A DNA stretch of 64,000 bases from positions 248,001-312,000 of the forward strand of contig CANMQO010000004.1 in the NCBI GenBank assembly GCA_947500055.1. The letters run 5' to 3'. The stretch's first letter is position 1; the number at the start of each line of letters is the position of its first letter. The stretch is from an uncultured Paracoccaceae bacterium (GTDB lineage: Bacteria > Pseudomonadota > Alphaproteobacteria > Rhodobacterales > Rhodobacteraceae). Positions 8,328-17,812 of this stretch are shown here, one piece after another. The translations under genes were made by a program, and so were the position numbers. The notes beneath the pieces are model-generated. The model did not search any database. It worked only from the letters and a program-made list of their open reading frames with translations, and had not been told where the DNA came from.

Positions 8328-9497
8328 TTAACGGTTTGACACGACCATCAAGTCCCGAAGCCCGTGGAAGTGGTAGACATTGGCGTATTGCGGCGGTTCG
8401 GCGATCTGCAAATTCGGGCAACGCTCAAACAGAACTGATAAGGCGATTTGCAACTCCAGACGGGCCAGCGGCGCCCCGACGCAGAAATGAATCCCGCCAC
8501 CAAAACTTGTGTTTTGCGGCCCCTTGCGGTCAGGGACAAACGCGTTGGGATCATCATAAGCTGCGGGATCCCGGTTGGCGGCTCCCAGCAGACAGGCGAT
8601 CTGATCACCACGCTTGAAATGATGCCCGCCGAGTTCAAGATCTTCGTAAACCCAGCGGGTAAACATATGCAGCGGGGGATCGAACCGGATGATCTCCTCG
8701 ACGACAGGGGCACTGATGACGCGGATGTCACGCTCAAGCAGGGTCTTTACTCCGTTTCCGAGTGTATGCACTGTCGCCTCGTGACCTGCATTCAGCAGCA
8801 GGATGCAGGTGGTGATCAACTCGTCCTCGCTGAGCTTGTCGCCCGCTTGCTCTGCCGCGATCAGGGTCGAAATCAGATCATCGCCAGGGGTTTTGCGCCT
8901 TTGGTTGATATAGTCGCGCATGAAGGCGCTGAAATCGCGGCTGGCTTGTGCGGCAGCGTCTTCGATTTCGCGCGTGCGTCTGGCCTGATACATGGCCACC
9001 ATCGCGTTGGACCAGCGCAACAGATCGTCGGCGCATGATTCAGGCACGCCCAGCAGGCGGCAAATCACGACCACCGGAACCGGTTGCGCGTAATGTGTCA
9101 GCAGATCGAAGGGTTCATCGGGGAATTGATCAATAAGGTCGTTGCACAAGTCCTTGATCACAGGTTCGAGCGCCGCAATCGTTCGGCTGGTAAATGCGCG
9201 CAGTACAAGTGCCCGCAGCCGTTTGTGGCGCGGCGGTTCCAGTTCCAGCATCGAATGCGCTTCGATCTCGTAAAAGGGGCGCAGGTGGTCCGGAATGTCC
9301 GAGGCCAGTTCGGGCGGGCATTCGCGGCCCATCCGTCTGTCACGCAACACGGCATGCACGGTTGTGTGGCGGACAGCGCAGGCCATGCCGTAGTCCTGCC
9401 ACCAAAAGAAACCGCCAGCCGCACGGGTCTGGTCATAAAACGGGTACGGGTTCTGGACGAATGCGGGATCGGTAGGAGATTGGTCAAACTTTTGCAT
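8328..9497 (-). CDS. Cytochrome P450
   Basis: A 389-residue soluble bacterial P450. The I-helix oxygen-activation motif is AGHEAT, the K-helix ExxR is EEIIRFDPP, and the heme loop is FGGGIHFCVGAPLARLE with the cysteine thiolate ligand. The ATG at 9497 begins MQKFDQSPTDPAF; a much longer frame upstream is antisense to dctB and is not used. The substrate is unknown. No ferredoxin gene is adjacent; fpr lies 7 kb away and could supply electrons through a ferredoxin. It is divergent from dctB with only 60 bp between starts, so their promoters must be packed together. Confidence 0.9.
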   Translation of the reverse strand: MQKFDQSPTDPAFVQNPYPFYDQTRAAGGFFWWQDYGMACAVRHTTVHAVLRDRRMGRECPPELASDIPDHLRPFYEIEAHSMLELEPPRHKRLRALVLRAFTSRTIAALEPVIKDLCNDLIDQFPDEPFDLLTHYAQPVPVVVICRLLGVPESCADDLLRWSNAMVAMYQARRTREIEDAAAQASRDFSAFMRDYINQRRKTPGDDLISTLIAAEQAGDKLSEDELITTCILLLNAGHEATVHTLGNGVKTLLERDIRVISAPVVEEIIRFDPPLHMFTRWVYEDLELGGHHFKRGDQIACLLGAANRDPAAYDDPNAFVPDRKGPQNTSFGGGIHFCVGAPLARLELQIALSVLFERCPNLQIAEPPQYANVYHFHGLRDLMVVSNR

Positions 9498-9557
9498 GAC
9501 GCCAGCTTTGAGCCACCTGTCTGGCCTTTGCAAGGGGTGCTGGATAAGCTGTGGCGC

Positions 9558-11327
9558 ATGCGCCAGTTGCTTCGCCCTCGTTTGTTGATGATAGCCGGAT
9601 TTCTGGCCGCCGTGCTGGCCTTTTCGGCGGGCGTCTGGTGGTACGCCTATGTGTCCGCGCTGGCGCAACTGGACCAGCGCGCGCGCTCTGATCTGGCGCT
9701 TGCCTCGGATAGCCTGACGGGAGAATTGCGGCGTTATCGCGAGCTTTCTGTGCTGACGGCCGATCACCCGCAATTGCGTGCCGTGATGGATGGTGTTGCC
9801 CCGGCAACCACGTTGCGCCCCGTGTTGCAGGAGATTGCAGATAAGACCGGCGCATTGGATATCATATTGGTGGATGTGAACGGCGACCATATGGTAGCGA
9901 CCGAAGAAGCCCCAAATGTCGATCACGCTGGCCGCGCCTATTTCGAACGGGCATTGGATGGTGCGCTGGGTTTCTATCATCTTTATAGCGAGGCATATCA
10001 GCGCCGCGCCTTTGTGTTTGCCGCCCCGGTGTTTTCGCCGCAGGGGCCGGTTGAAGGGGCACTGATCGTATACGCGGATATTGAACTGGTTGAGGCCGCA
10101 TGGCGCGGTGCCCGCCCGGCGGTCTTCTTTACCGACCAGCGCGGCGTGATTTTCCTTTCGAACAGGTCGGAACTGGTGTTCCGGTCGCGGGTGGGTGACC
10201 CGGTGCAGAAACTGGAATACCCGCCCGATAGCGTGACCCCCTTTGTGCGCTATACTGAAGGATTGGTAAGCGGGTATGAGATTTGGGATGTGGATGGGGG
10301 CCGCTATCTGCCGAACCGTGCGCTGCACCTGACCCTCGATCTGCCAGTGATTGCCATGACAGGCGAAGTACTGGTCGATGTGGCCCCGGCCCGCCAGTTG
10401 GCAAGTCTGCAAGCGGCCGTTGCCGCGGCTGTTTGCCTTGCCTTCGGCACGCTGTTGCTGGTTGTTGCACAGCGCCGCCGCACATTGGCGGTGTTGAATG
10501 CCAAGCTGGAACGCCGGGTGCGCGATCGTACTGCCGCCCTGCAGGCGCTGAACGCCGATCTGCACCGCGAGGTCGTCGAGCGCAAGGCGGCTGAACAACG
10601 TCTGCAAAAGGCGCAGGATGAACTGGTACAGGCGGGCAAGCTGTCGGCGCTTGGCCAGATGTCAGCGGGGATCAGCCACGAGTTGAACCAGCCGCTTACC
10701 GCGATCCGGTCATTTGCAGAGAATGCGCAGGGTTTTCTGGATCGGGACAAGCCACAGATCGCTGCCCAGAACCTTGGCCGCATTTCTGAACTGGCCCGCC
10801 GCATGGGACGGATCATCAGCAATTTGCGCGCTTTTGCTCGGCAAGAGGATGAACCACCCACGAATGTTAATCTGCCCGGTGTAATCGACGCCGTTCTTGA
10901 GATCGTCAGCCCCCGTGCCGCCCAGACCGGCGTGACGTTGCAATGGACACCGCCCGAGGGGGCGATGATTGTGCGCGGTGGCGAGGTCCGATTGCAGCAG
11001 GTGGTGTTGAATCTTGTATCCAATGGCATGGATGCGATGGAGGACAGCGAAACCAAGGTCATCACCATCACGGTGCATCAGGCCGCCGGGCGCACAACCT
11101 TGTCGGTACGCGACACCGGGCCGGGCATTGCCGAGCCCGAGAGAATCTTTGACCCGTTTTATTCCACCAAGGCGGTTGGCGCCGCCGAGGGGATGGGGCT
11201 GGGCCTGTCGATATCTTACGGGCTGGTGCAAAGTTTCGGCGGTGCAATCAGGGGCCGTAATCACCCTGATGGCGGTGCTGTCTTTACCGTGGAACTGGAT
11301 GCCGTAATGCAAGAGGCTGCCGCATGA
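9558..11327 (+). CDS. dctB: C4-dicarboxylate sensor histidine kinase DctB
   Basis: 589 residues. The membrane segment near 10-30 and a second near 282-305 bracket a periplasmic tandem-PAS (dCache) sensor. A coiled coil (RDRTAALQALNADLHREVVERKAA) leads to the H-box GISHELNQPLTAIRSFAENA at about 370. Further on are the N-box NLVSNGMDAME and G-boxes DTGPGIAEPE and GMGLGLSISYG. The ATG at 9558 is chosen because it begins just before the first membrane segment. It ends in an ATGA overlap with dctD and lies before the dctPQM transporter, so it senses succinate-type ligands and phosphorylates the DctD-like regulator. Confidence 0.9.
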   Translation: MRQLLRPRLLMIAGFLAAVLAFSAGVWWYAYVSALAQLDQRARSDLALASDSLTGELRRYRELSVLTADHPQLRAVMDGVAPATTLRPVLQEIADKTGALDIILVDVNGDHMVATEEAPNVDHAGRAYFERALDGALGFYHLYSEAYQRRAFVFAAPVFSPQGPVEGALIVYADIELVEAAWRGARPAVFFTDQRGVIFLSNRSELVFRSRVGDPVQKLEYPPDSVTPFVRYTEGLVSGYEIWDVDGGRYLPNRALHLTLDLPVIAMTGEVLVDVAPARQLASLQAAVAAAVCLAFGTLLLVVAQRRRTLAVLNAKLERRVRDRTAALQALNADLHREVVERKAAEQRLQKAQDELVQAGKLSALGQMSAGISHELNQPLTAIRSFAENAQGFLDRDKPQIAAQNLGRISELARRMGRIISNLRAFARQEDEPPTNVNLPGVIDAVLEIVSPRAAQTGVTLQWTPPEGAMIVRGGEVRLQQVVLNLVSNGMDAMEDSETKVITITVHQAAGRTTLSVRDTGPGIAEPERIFDPFYSTKAVGAAEGMGLGLSISYGLVQSFGGAIRGRNHPDGGAVFTVELDAVMQEAAA

Positions 11328-12547
11328 CCCGCCGCGTACTGCTAGTTGATGATGATCGTGATATTCGCGAGGCGCTGGGCCAGACGCTGGAACTGGCGGA
11401 TCTGATCCCGACGGTTGCCGGATCCTTTGTCGAGGCGAAGGATCACCTGACCCCGAGTTTTGATGGTGTAGTTGTGTCGGATATCCGTATGCCGGGCCGG
11501 GACGGGTTTCATCTGCTTGATTATGTGCGCGATGCTGACGCCGAAATGCCGGTCATTCTGCTGACCGGTGAGGCCGATGTGCCGATGGCGGTGCGCGCGA
11601 TGTCCGCAGGCGCGTTCGATTTTCTGGAAAAGCCCTGCGCGCCAACCGATTTCATTGCGGTGATTGAGCGGGCCCTTGCGGCGCGCGCGCGGGTTCTTGA
11701 AAACCGGAGGCTGAAATCAGAGCTGGAGGCGGGGGACGCAGCAGCCCGTATGTTGTTTGGCTATTCATCTTTGGCCGAAGAGATGCGCGCGCAGACCCGT
11801 GCAGTCGCCCGCGCGGGCACCGAGGCATTGATTGTGGGTGAGCCCGGATCAGGAACGTCCAAGATCGCCGAGGTCATTCACCTGTTATCCGCAGGCGCGG
11901 CGCGCCCGTTTGTCAAACGTGCGGCGGCATCCCTCGATGAAGCTGGGCTTGCTGCGGCTTTGGAAAAGGCGAGGGATGGCACGCTCTACATTGATGAGGT
12001 GACGGGGCTGGAACCTGCCGTGCAACTGGCGCTGCTGGACAGGCTGGAAGCAGGTGAAGCCAGTCGCGTACTGGCCGGATCAACCAGGGATGTCACACAG
12101 GCGATGGGGCAGGGCGATTTCAGTTCCGACCTTTTCTACAGGCTGGACCTGATGCGGGTCCGCGTGCCGTCGTTGCGGGAACGCCCCGAAGATATTCCAG
12201 TGTTGTTTCAGCATTATGTGGCGCAGGCCTGCGAACAGGCAAACCTGCCGATGCCAGAAATCACACCCGATCGCACCGCCCGTTTGATGGCACAGGATTG
12301 GCCGGGGAATGCGCGGGCGTTGATGAATGTGGCCATGCGCTTTGCCATGGGGTTGGACGATGAGGACGGGCAGGGCGGCTTGGGGCTGGCGGCGCAAATG
12401 GCGCAGGTGGAAAAATCGCTGCTGGTGGCCGCCCTGCGTCGGCACAATGGCCGTGCAACCGAAGTTGCCCGTGAATTACAGCTGCCGCGCAAGACGTTTT
12501 ACGACAAGCTGACCAAACATGGCTTGCGGGCTGAGGATTTTCGCTGA
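11324..12547 (+). CDS. dctD: DctD-like response regulator with degenerate AAA+ domain
   Basis: 407 residues in NtrC/DctD order. The receiver (1-120) has phosphoacceptor D53. The AAA+ region (about 145-320) keeps Walker B (LYIDEV, 221-226) and the FYRLDLMRVRVPSLRERPEDIP arginine-finger region. A Fis-type helix-turn-helix lies at 365-405. Walker A is altered to GEPGSGTSK (172-180), lacking the lysine in its usual place. The segment between Walker A and B is about 15-20 residues shorter than in NtrC, and the GAFTGA sigma-54 contact loop is absent. It probably cannot open sigma-54 promoters and may act with the housekeeping sigma factor. It is translationally coupled to dctB. Confidence 0.88.
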   Translation: MTRRVLLVDDDRDIREALGQTLELADLIPTVAGSFVEAKDHLTPSFDGVVVSDIRMPGRDGFHLLDYVRDADAEMPVILLTGEADVPMAVRAMSAGAFDFLEKPCAPTDFIAVIERALAARARVLENRRLKSELEAGDAAARMLFGYSSLAEEMRAQTRAVARAGTEALIVGEPGSGTSKIAEVIHLLSAGAARPFVKRAAASLDEAGLAAALEKARDGTLYIDEVTGLEPAVQLALLDRLEAGEASRVLAGSTRDVTQAMGQGDFSSDLFYRLDLMRVRVPSLRERPEDIPVLFQHYVAQACEQANLPMPEITPDRTARLMAQDWPGNARALMNVAMRFAMGLDDEDGQGGLGLAAQMAQVEKSLLVAALRRHNGRATEVARELQLPRKTFYDKLTKHGLRAEDFR

Positions 12548-12571
12548 TTGGGTGGGACATGGTGCTGATCT

Positions 12572-12620
12572 GTGTGGATTTCCACACTGTTAGCGCGGAT
12601 ACTTGTGTGAATTTCCGCCC
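12572..12620. promoter_or_regulatory. Tandem dyad operators upstream of dctP
   Basis: A perfect palindrome GTGTGGATTTCCACAC (12572-12587) is followed 33 bp downstream by a degenerate copy GTGTGAATTTCCGCCC (12605-12620). The spacing equals about three helical turns. The arrangement resembles the tandem DctD sites described in front of rhizobial dctA. They lie about 170-215 bp before the dctP start. In the rest of the gap the only GG-N10-GC match (12725-12738) is a poor sigma-54 candidate. Confidence 0.5.
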
Positions 12621-12787
12621 GGAATTCGCGGGCTGTTTTGCTAAGGCCGGAAAAATCTTTTATTTCCAGTCGTTTGTGGCCTTCCTGGTTTACGGCTGAT
12701 TGCCGCTTGTCCCGCACCGGCGCAGGCTGTCTGATCGCCCTGCGCGCCTGATCAAGGGGCGGCGAGATTCTCTTGGGAGGAGACATA

Positions 12788-13804
12788 ATGACCTTTTTGA
12801 AAGCCGCAGCCGCAATGGCTGCACTCTCGGTTGTGGCAAGTGCTGCCAATGCCGATTCACATGCCGCAGGCTGCGACGATGGCGAGATTGTCGTGAAGTT
12901 CAGCCATGTCACAAACACGGATCGTCACCCAAAAGGCATTGCCGCGACTTTGCTGGCAGAGCGGGTGAATGCCGAAATGGACGGTGTGATGTGTATGGAA
13001 GTGTTCCCGTCCTCATCACTGTACAACGATGATCAGGTGCTTGAGGCGATGCTGCAGGGTGACGTGCAGATGGCTGCCCCGTCCTTGTCAAAGTTTGAGG
13101 CCTTTACCAAGCAATTCCGCATTTTTGATCTGCCGTTCATGTTTACGAACATCGAGGCGGTTGATGCCTTTCAATCGTCTGAAACAGGTCAGGCCATGAA
13201 AGACAGCATGCAGCGCCGCGGCCTGCAGGGGCTGGAGTTCTGGCACAATGGGATGAAGCAGTTTTCGGCCAATGTGCCACTGAACGCCCCCAGCGACGCC
13301 AATGGTCTGAAGTTCCGTGTCCAGACATCTGACGTGCTGGTTGCACAGATGGAAGCGCTGGGCGCCTCCCCGCAGCCGATGGCGTTCTCCGAAGTCTATG
13401 GTGCCTTGCAGACGGGTGTTGTTGACGGGCAGGAAAACACCTGGTCCAACATCTATGGTCAAAAGTTCTTTGAAGTGCAGGACGGTGTGACAGAGACCAA
13501 TCACGGCATCATCGACTATCTGGTGGTCACTTCTGTTGATTTCCTTGACAGTCTTGAGCCTGAGGTGCGCGACCAGTTATTGACCATTCTGGCCGAAGTC
13601 ACGGAGACCCGGAACGGCGAGGCCTTTGCGGTGAACGAGGCTGCCAAGCAGTCCATCATCGATGCGGGCGGTGAAGTGCGCAGCTTGACACCTGAGCAGC
13701 GTACCGCATGGGTCGAGGCGATGAAACCTGTCTGGGCGCAGTTCGTTGGCGATGTGGGCCAGGAGAACATCGATGCAGCGCAGGCGATTAACGCCAACTT
13801 CTAA
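12788..13804 (+). CDS. dctP: TRAP transporter solute-binding protein, C4-dicarboxylate type
   Basis: 338 residues. The signal peptide MTFLKAAAAMAALSVVASAANA is followed by the mature DctP fold: KFSHVTNTDRHPKG, PSLSKFEAFTKQF near 100, a ligand-arginine region LKFRVQTSDVLV near 185, and GALQTGVVDGQENTWSNIY. It captures dicarboxylates in the periplasm for DctQM. GGGAGGAG seven bases before the ATG fixes the start. It heads the dctPQM operon behind the dctBD two-component genes, so the substrate is most likely succinate, fumarate or malate. Confidence 0.92.
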   Translation: MTFLKAAAAMAALSVVASAANADSHAAGCDDGEIVVKFSHVTNTDRHPKGIAATLLAERVNAEMDGVMCMEVFPSSSLYNDDQVLEAMLQGDVQMAAPSLSKFEAFTKQFRIFDLPFMFTNIEAVDAFQSSETGQAMKDSMQRRGLQGLEFWHNGMKQFSANVPLNAPSDANGLKFRVQTSDVLVAQMEALGASPQPMAFSEVYGALQTGVVDGQENTWSNIYGQKFFEVQDGVTETNHGIIDYLVVTSVDFLDSLEPEVRDQLLTILAEVTETRNGEAFAVNEAAKQSIIDAGGEVRSLTPEQRTAWVEAMKPVWAQFVGDVGQENIDAAQAINANF

Positions 13805-13813
13805 GCTCTGAGA

Positions 13814-13860
13814 GGATGGCGGGTGACGCGCGTCTTGCGACGACGCCCCACCCGCCATCC
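13814..13860 (+). terminator. Strong intra-operon stem-loop between dctP and dctQ
   Basis: A perfect 12-bp stem, GGATGGCGGGTG (13814-13825) with CACCCGCCATCC (13849-13860), encloses a 23-nt loop with an inner GCGTC/GACGC hairpin. No true U-run follows (CGTATTTT). This is best read as a partial terminator or mRNA-stabilising element that lets the binding protein be made in excess over the membrane subunits. Confidence 0.7.
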
Positions 13861-13891
13861 CGTATTTTCCGATTGATGGAGGAGGCGTGCC

Positions 13892-14632
13892 ATGCAGGCG
13901 GCTTCGAATGCGGCACCGCTGGGGCGGTTTGCCCGGTTTATCGACACGCTGGAAGAAACGGTTATCGCGGTCCTGTTGGGCCTGATGACCCTTGTAACCT
14001 TCGTCAATGTTGTGTTGCGTTACGGCAATAATACATGGTTCATCAACAGCATAGAGGCAGTGCTTGGTGTTGACCTGCCACCTTCGCTGTTGTGGGGGCT
14101 TGAGGTGACGGTGATCCTGTTTGCCTGGTTGGTGTTGTTTGGAATTTCCTATGGTTTCAAGGTCACGGCCCATTTGGGTGTTGATGCGATCCTGAACATT
14201 GTTGGTGGACGCGTCCGCTATGGGTTGGTTGTGATTTCCGCGCTTTGCTGTGTGGCTTATGGCGGATTGATGATGAAAGGTGCCTGGGACTATTGGGCGC
14301 CCTTCGCAGGATATGAACGCACCGAGGGGCGCTGGTTTCCAACAGGGTTTGATGAGCGAACCCGCGATCAGGCTTTCTATGAGACCGAGCAGGTGCCGAT
14401 CCCCTTTGGCAAGACCTATCTGGAAGAGACGTTCAATCTGGGCGAGGAATACGAAAAGCTCCCCCGTTTTATCCCTTATGCGATCCTGCCTCTTGGCGTG
14501 GCCTTGATGCTGTTTCGTATTTTGCAGGCAACCATTGGCGTGATCAGAGGCCGCAGGGCAAGTCTGATCGTCAGCCATGAAGCTGAAGAGGCCGTGCAGG
14601 AAGCGGCCGCCACATTGAAGGCGGAAAAATAA
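13892..14632 (+). CDS. dctQ: TRAP transporter small permease DctQ
   Basis: 246 residues with four predicted membrane segments: about 25-50, 70-95, 115-140 and near 200-220. The first carries VIAVLLGLMTLVTFVNVVLRY and the second LEVTVILFAWLVLFG, both typical of DctQ. The extended loop of about 70 residues before the last helix makes it longer than the minimal 160-190 residue DctQ. The ATG has GGAGGAGG upstream. It works with DctM as the sodium-driven carrier of the periplasmic DctP ligand. Confidence 0.9.
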   Translation: MQAASNAAPLGRFARFIDTLEETVIAVLLGLMTLVTFVNVVLRYGNNTWFINSIEAVLGVDLPPSLLWGLEVTVILFAWLVLFGISYGFKVTAHLGVDAILNIVGGRVRYGLVVISALCCVAYGGLMMKGAWDYWAPFAGYERTEGRWFPTGFDERTRDQAFYETEQVPIPFGKTYLEETFNLGEEYEKLPRFIPYAILPLGVALMLFRILQATIGVIRGRRASLIVSHEAEEAVQEAAATLKAEK

Positions 14633-14634
14633 CC

Positions 14635-16059
14635 ATGGAAGTAGCACTTCTTTTTGCCATGATCGTTGGCCTGTTGCTGATCGGCGTGCCGATCGCGGTA
14701 TCGCTTGGCCTGTCGTCGATGATCTTTTTGCTGGTGTTCTCGGATACCTCGCTCGCATCGATTGCGCAGTCCTTGTATCAGGCGATGGCTGGCCATTATA
14801 CGTTGCTGGCGATCCCGTTTTTCATATTGGCCTCATCTTTCATGTCCACCGGCGGGGTGGCCAAACGGATCATCCGATTTGCCATTGCCTGTGTGGGCCA
14901 TCTGCAGGGCGGCCTTGCCATTGCGGGCGTGTTGGCCTGCATGATGTTTGCGGCCCTTTCGGGATCTTCGCCTGCCACAGTTGTTGCCATCGGGTCGATC
15001 GTGATCGCCGCAATGACCCAGGTTGGCTACACCAAGGAATTTGCGGCCGGCGTGATCTGTAATGCGGGTACATTGGGCATCCTGATCCCGCCATCGATTG
15101 TGATGGTGGTCTATGCCTCGGCCACGGATGTGTCTGTGGGGCGCATGTTCCTTGCCGGTGTCTTTCCCGGTATTCTGGCGGGCACCATGCTGATGATCGC
15201 GATCTGGGTGATTGCCCGGATGAAGAACATGCCCAGGGGCGAATGGCGTGGATGGGGTGAGATCTTTGACAGTTTTCGTGATGCGATGTGGGGGCTTTTG
15301 CTGATCCTGATTATCATGGGCGGGATCTATGGGCACCCATGGTTGCGTTTCGATGGCGGTAGTCTTGTCTACTGGCGCCCAGGTGCCTTCACCCCGACTG
15401 AGGCGGCTGCTGTCGCTGCGATGTACGCCTTTGTTGTGGCCACGTTCATTTACCGTGACATGGGTCCGTTGGCGACGGCTGAGGGGGAAAGACCGGCCTC
15501 GCTTCTGCGCAAGCCGTGGGCGTTGGTGACGGCCTTTGTTCACCCCGACACGCGGCGCACATTGTTTGAGGGCGGCAAGCTGACCATCACGCTGATGTTC
15601 ATCATCGCAAACGCCCTGATTCTGAAACACGTGCTGACCGATGAACAGATCCCGCAGCATATTGCCGAGGCTTTGCTGGATGCCGGGCTTGGGCCGGTGA
15701 TGTTCCTTGTGGTGGTGAATGTGATCCTGCTGATCGGCGGTCAGTTCATGGAACCATCAGGCCTGATCGTGATCGTGGCGCCGCTGGTGTTTCCGATTGC
15801 AATCGAGCTTGGCATTGATCCCATTCACCTGGGCATCATCATGGTTGTGAATATGGAGATCGGGATGATTACGCCGCCGGTGGGTCTGAACCTGTTCGTG
15901 ACCTCGGGGGTTGCTGGCATGCCGATGATGGCCGTGGTCCGGGCGGCACTGCCATTTCTGGCCGTGCTCTTCGTGTTCCTGATCATGATCACCTATATTC
16001 CGGGGATATCAACCTATCTGCCAACCACGTTCATGGGGCCGGAAATTGTTGTGAGATAG
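14635..16059 (+). CDS. dctM: TRAP transporter large permease DctM
   Basis: A 474-residue inner-membrane protein with about twelve hydrophobic segments. Family motifs include IPFFILASSFMSTGGVAKR, FAALSGSSPATVVAIGSI, ICNAGTLGILIPPSI and the C-terminal MEPSGLIVIVAPLVFPIA and MITPPVGLNLFV. It begins two bases after the dctQ stop. A hydrophilic insertion near residues 225-260, with a non-membrane WRPGAFTPTEAAA region, makes it somewhat longer than the usual 425-430. It ends nine bases before the convergent tpiA stop. Confidence 0.92.
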   Translation: MEVALLFAMIVGLLLIGVPIAVSLGLSSMIFLLVFSDTSLASIAQSLYQAMAGHYTLLAIPFFILASSFMSTGGVAKRIIRFAIACVGHLQGGLAIAGVLACMMFAALSGSSPATVVAIGSIVIAAMTQVGYTKEFAAGVICNAGTLGILIPPSIVMVVYASATDVSVGRMFLAGVFPGILAGTMLMIAIWVIARMKNMPRGEWRGWGEIFDSFRDAMWGLLLILIIMGGIYGHPWLRFDGGSLVYWRPGAFTPTEAAAVAAMYAFVVATFIYRDMGPLATAEGERPASLLRKPWALVTAFVHPDTRRTLFEGGKLTITLMFIIANALILKHVLTDEQIPQHIAEALLDAGLGPVMFLVVVNVILLIGGQFMEPSGLIVIVAPLVFPIAIELGIDPIHLGIIMVVNMEIGMITPPVGLNLFVTSGVAGMPMMAVVRAALPFLAVLFVFLIMITYIPGISTYLPTTFMGPEIVVR

Positions 16060-16068
16060 GCCCGGTGT

Positions 16069-16800
16069 TCAGGCCTTTTCCAACGCGGTGATGATGGGGG
16101 AGAAGTCGTCAGCCTTCAGGCTGGCCCCCCCGACAAGCGCCCCATCGACATGGGGCACGCCAAAGATGTCGGCAGCGTTACTGCCCTTGACCGACCCGCC
16201 GTAAAGGATGCGCATCTCCGCCCCGTCGCTGAACCGATCTGTCAGCCGGGCGCGGATATGGGCGTGGACTTCGCAAATTTGTTCCAGCGTCGGGACTTTG
16301 CCGGTGCCGATGGCCCAGACAGGTTCATAGGCGATGACAGTGTTCTTTGCTGTCGCCGCATCAGGGACGGAGCCTGCCAGTTGTTTGTCAATCACCGAAA
16401 GGGTCGCGCCGCTCTCACGTTCGTCCAGCGTTTCGCCGATACAGATCACCGCCGTCAGCTCGGCGGCATAGGCGGCAAGCGATTTGGCGGCGATTGTGGT
16501 ATCGTTCTCACCATGATCGGTGCGCCGTTCGGAATGCCCGGTCAGAACATGGCTGGCACCCGCATCGGCCAGCATTTGCGCGCTAAGATCGCCGGTATGC
16601 GCGCCAGAGGTGGCGCTGTGGCAATCCTGCCCACCGATGTCGAACAACATGTCTTTGCAGGCACTGATCAATGTTGCCGGGGGGCAGATCAGGATATCGA
16701 CTGACGCATCATCATGCCGTTTTTCCAGCGTTTTCAGCTCGGCCAGGCTGGCGCGCAATCCGTTCATTTTCCAGTTGCCAGCGGCAAGTTTGCGGGGCAT
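16069..16800 (-). CDS. tpiA: Triosephosphate isomerase
   Basis: A 243-residue cytoplasmic TIM barrel that interconverts dihydroxyacetone phosphate and glyceraldehyde 3-phosphate. It begins [14 protein letters not shown] with the catalytic lysine. The catalytic histidine is in VLTGHSERR, the catalytic glutamate in [11 protein letters not shown], and the phosphate loop is GGSVKGSNA. The ATG at 16800 is chosen over upstream in-frame codons because NWKMNG must be near residue 10. It stands alone and is divergent from the oxygenase gene. Confidence 0.95.
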   Translation of the reverse strand: MPRKLAAGNWKMNGLRASLAELKTLEKRHDDASVDILICPPATLISACKDMLFDIGGQDCHSATSGAHTGDLSAQMLADAGASHVLTGHSERRTDHGENDTTIAAKSLAAYAAELTAVICIGETLDERESGATLSVIDKQLAGSVPDAATAKNTVIAYEPVWAIGTGKVPTLEQICEVHAHIRARLTDRFSDGAEMRILYGGSVKGSNAADIFGVPHVDGALVGGASLKADDFSPIITALEKA

Positions 16801-16882
16801 GTGACGCTCCTGTTTGCAATCATCTGCGTCGGTGGTAGCAAGTCGCAGCGCTAAAGCAAAGTGAATGACGACGGAGACCACA

Positions 16883-17812
16883 ATGATACCTCGTGTTGAC
16901 GCTGCAGCACTGCTTGATCCTCAACATCCTGATCATGCTACGGCTTGTGAGCTTGTGTTGATTGGTGCCGCTGATATCGGCTTTCTAACCGTGCATAACA
17001 CGCCAATCGCGGCGTCTGAGGTGACGGGAGTGATTGAGACCTATCGTCGTTTCTTTCATCTGCCATCGGCGCAAAAATCCGCCTTTGACATGTCCGCCAC
17101 CGGATCGAACAGGGGGTGGGGCGCGCCGGGGTCCGAACAGGTCGATCCGAATGCCAACCCGGATTACAAACAGGTGTTTGATTGCGGATTCGAGATTGAC
17201 CCGTCTGACCCTGTGGCGAAACTTGACCTGCCCAGCTATGCCCCCAATATCTGGCCCGATACCCCATCGGATTTTGCTGAGGTCCTGCGGAGTTATTATG
17301 CCAGAGCCACCGCTTTTGCGCTTGATCTGTTATGTGCCATCGCTTCGGCTGCTGGTGAGGACGGCGCGTTTTTTCGCGACAAATTCGATCGGCCCATGGC
17401 GTTGCTGCGTGGCAATTTCTATCCCAAGCGCCCTGCATGGGCGACCGAAAAGGATTTCGGGATTGCCACCCATACGGATTATGGTTGCCTGACGTTATTG
17501 GCGACCGATGGATTACCTGGATTGGAAGTGCGCAAGCGTGGTGGAGGCTGGATCCCGTTATCGGCACCGCCGGGTGAATTCATCATCAACTTTGGTGAGA
17601 TGCTTGATATGTGGACCGCTGGTCGGATCAAGGCGACGCCGCACCGGGTGATTGGCACTGACGCGGAACGGATTTCCGTGCCGCTTTTCTTTAACCCCAG
17701 CCATGATGTGAATGTGGCCCCCAAGGGGGAGGTGCCGGTCCGGGCGGTTGATCATTTGCAGCGGCGGTTTGACGAAACGTACATCCACCTGCAAAGCGCT
17801 ACAGCATCATAA
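16883..17812 (+). CDS. Isopenicillin-N-synthase-like Fe(II)/2-oxoglutarate oxygenase
   Basis: 309 residues from the ATG at 16883, which has GGAG seven bases upstream; an ATG six codons earlier is possible. The N-terminal DIOX_N-type region carries [15 protein letters not shown]. The 2OG-Fe(II) core has [22 protein letters not shown] (His-x-Asp ligands) and TPHRV plus RISVPLFF (distal His and the Arg-x-Ser co-substrate motif). The substrate is unknown; relatives include gibberellin- and ethylene-type plant enzymes and bacterial homologues of unclear role. Its stop overlaps the convergent TfoX_N gene by six bases. Confidence 0.88.
   Translation: MIPRVDAAALLDPQHPDHATACELVLIGAADIGFLTVHNTPIAASEVTGVIETYRRFFHLPSAQKSAFDMSATGSNRGWGAPGSEQVDPNANPDYKQVFDCGFEIDPSDPVAKLDLPSYAPNIWPDTPSDFAEVLRSYYARATAFALDLLCAIASAAGEDGAFFRDKFDRPMALLRGNFYPKRPAWATEKDFGIATHTDYGCLTLLATDGLPGLEVRKRGGGWIPLSAPPGEFIINFGEMLDMWTAGRIKATPHRVIGTDAERISVPLFFNPSHDVNVAPKGEVPVRAVDHLQRRFDETYIHLQSATAS

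Noticed and set aside
9498..10607. 370-codon upstream extension of the P450 frame on the minus strand
   Set aside because: It is antisense to dctB, has no family resemblance, and the P450 start at 9497 gives the normal length.
12725..12738. GG-N10-GC pair as a sigma-54 promoter for dctP
   Set aside because: The flanks do not match TGGCAC or TTGC, and the regulator lacks GAFTGA.
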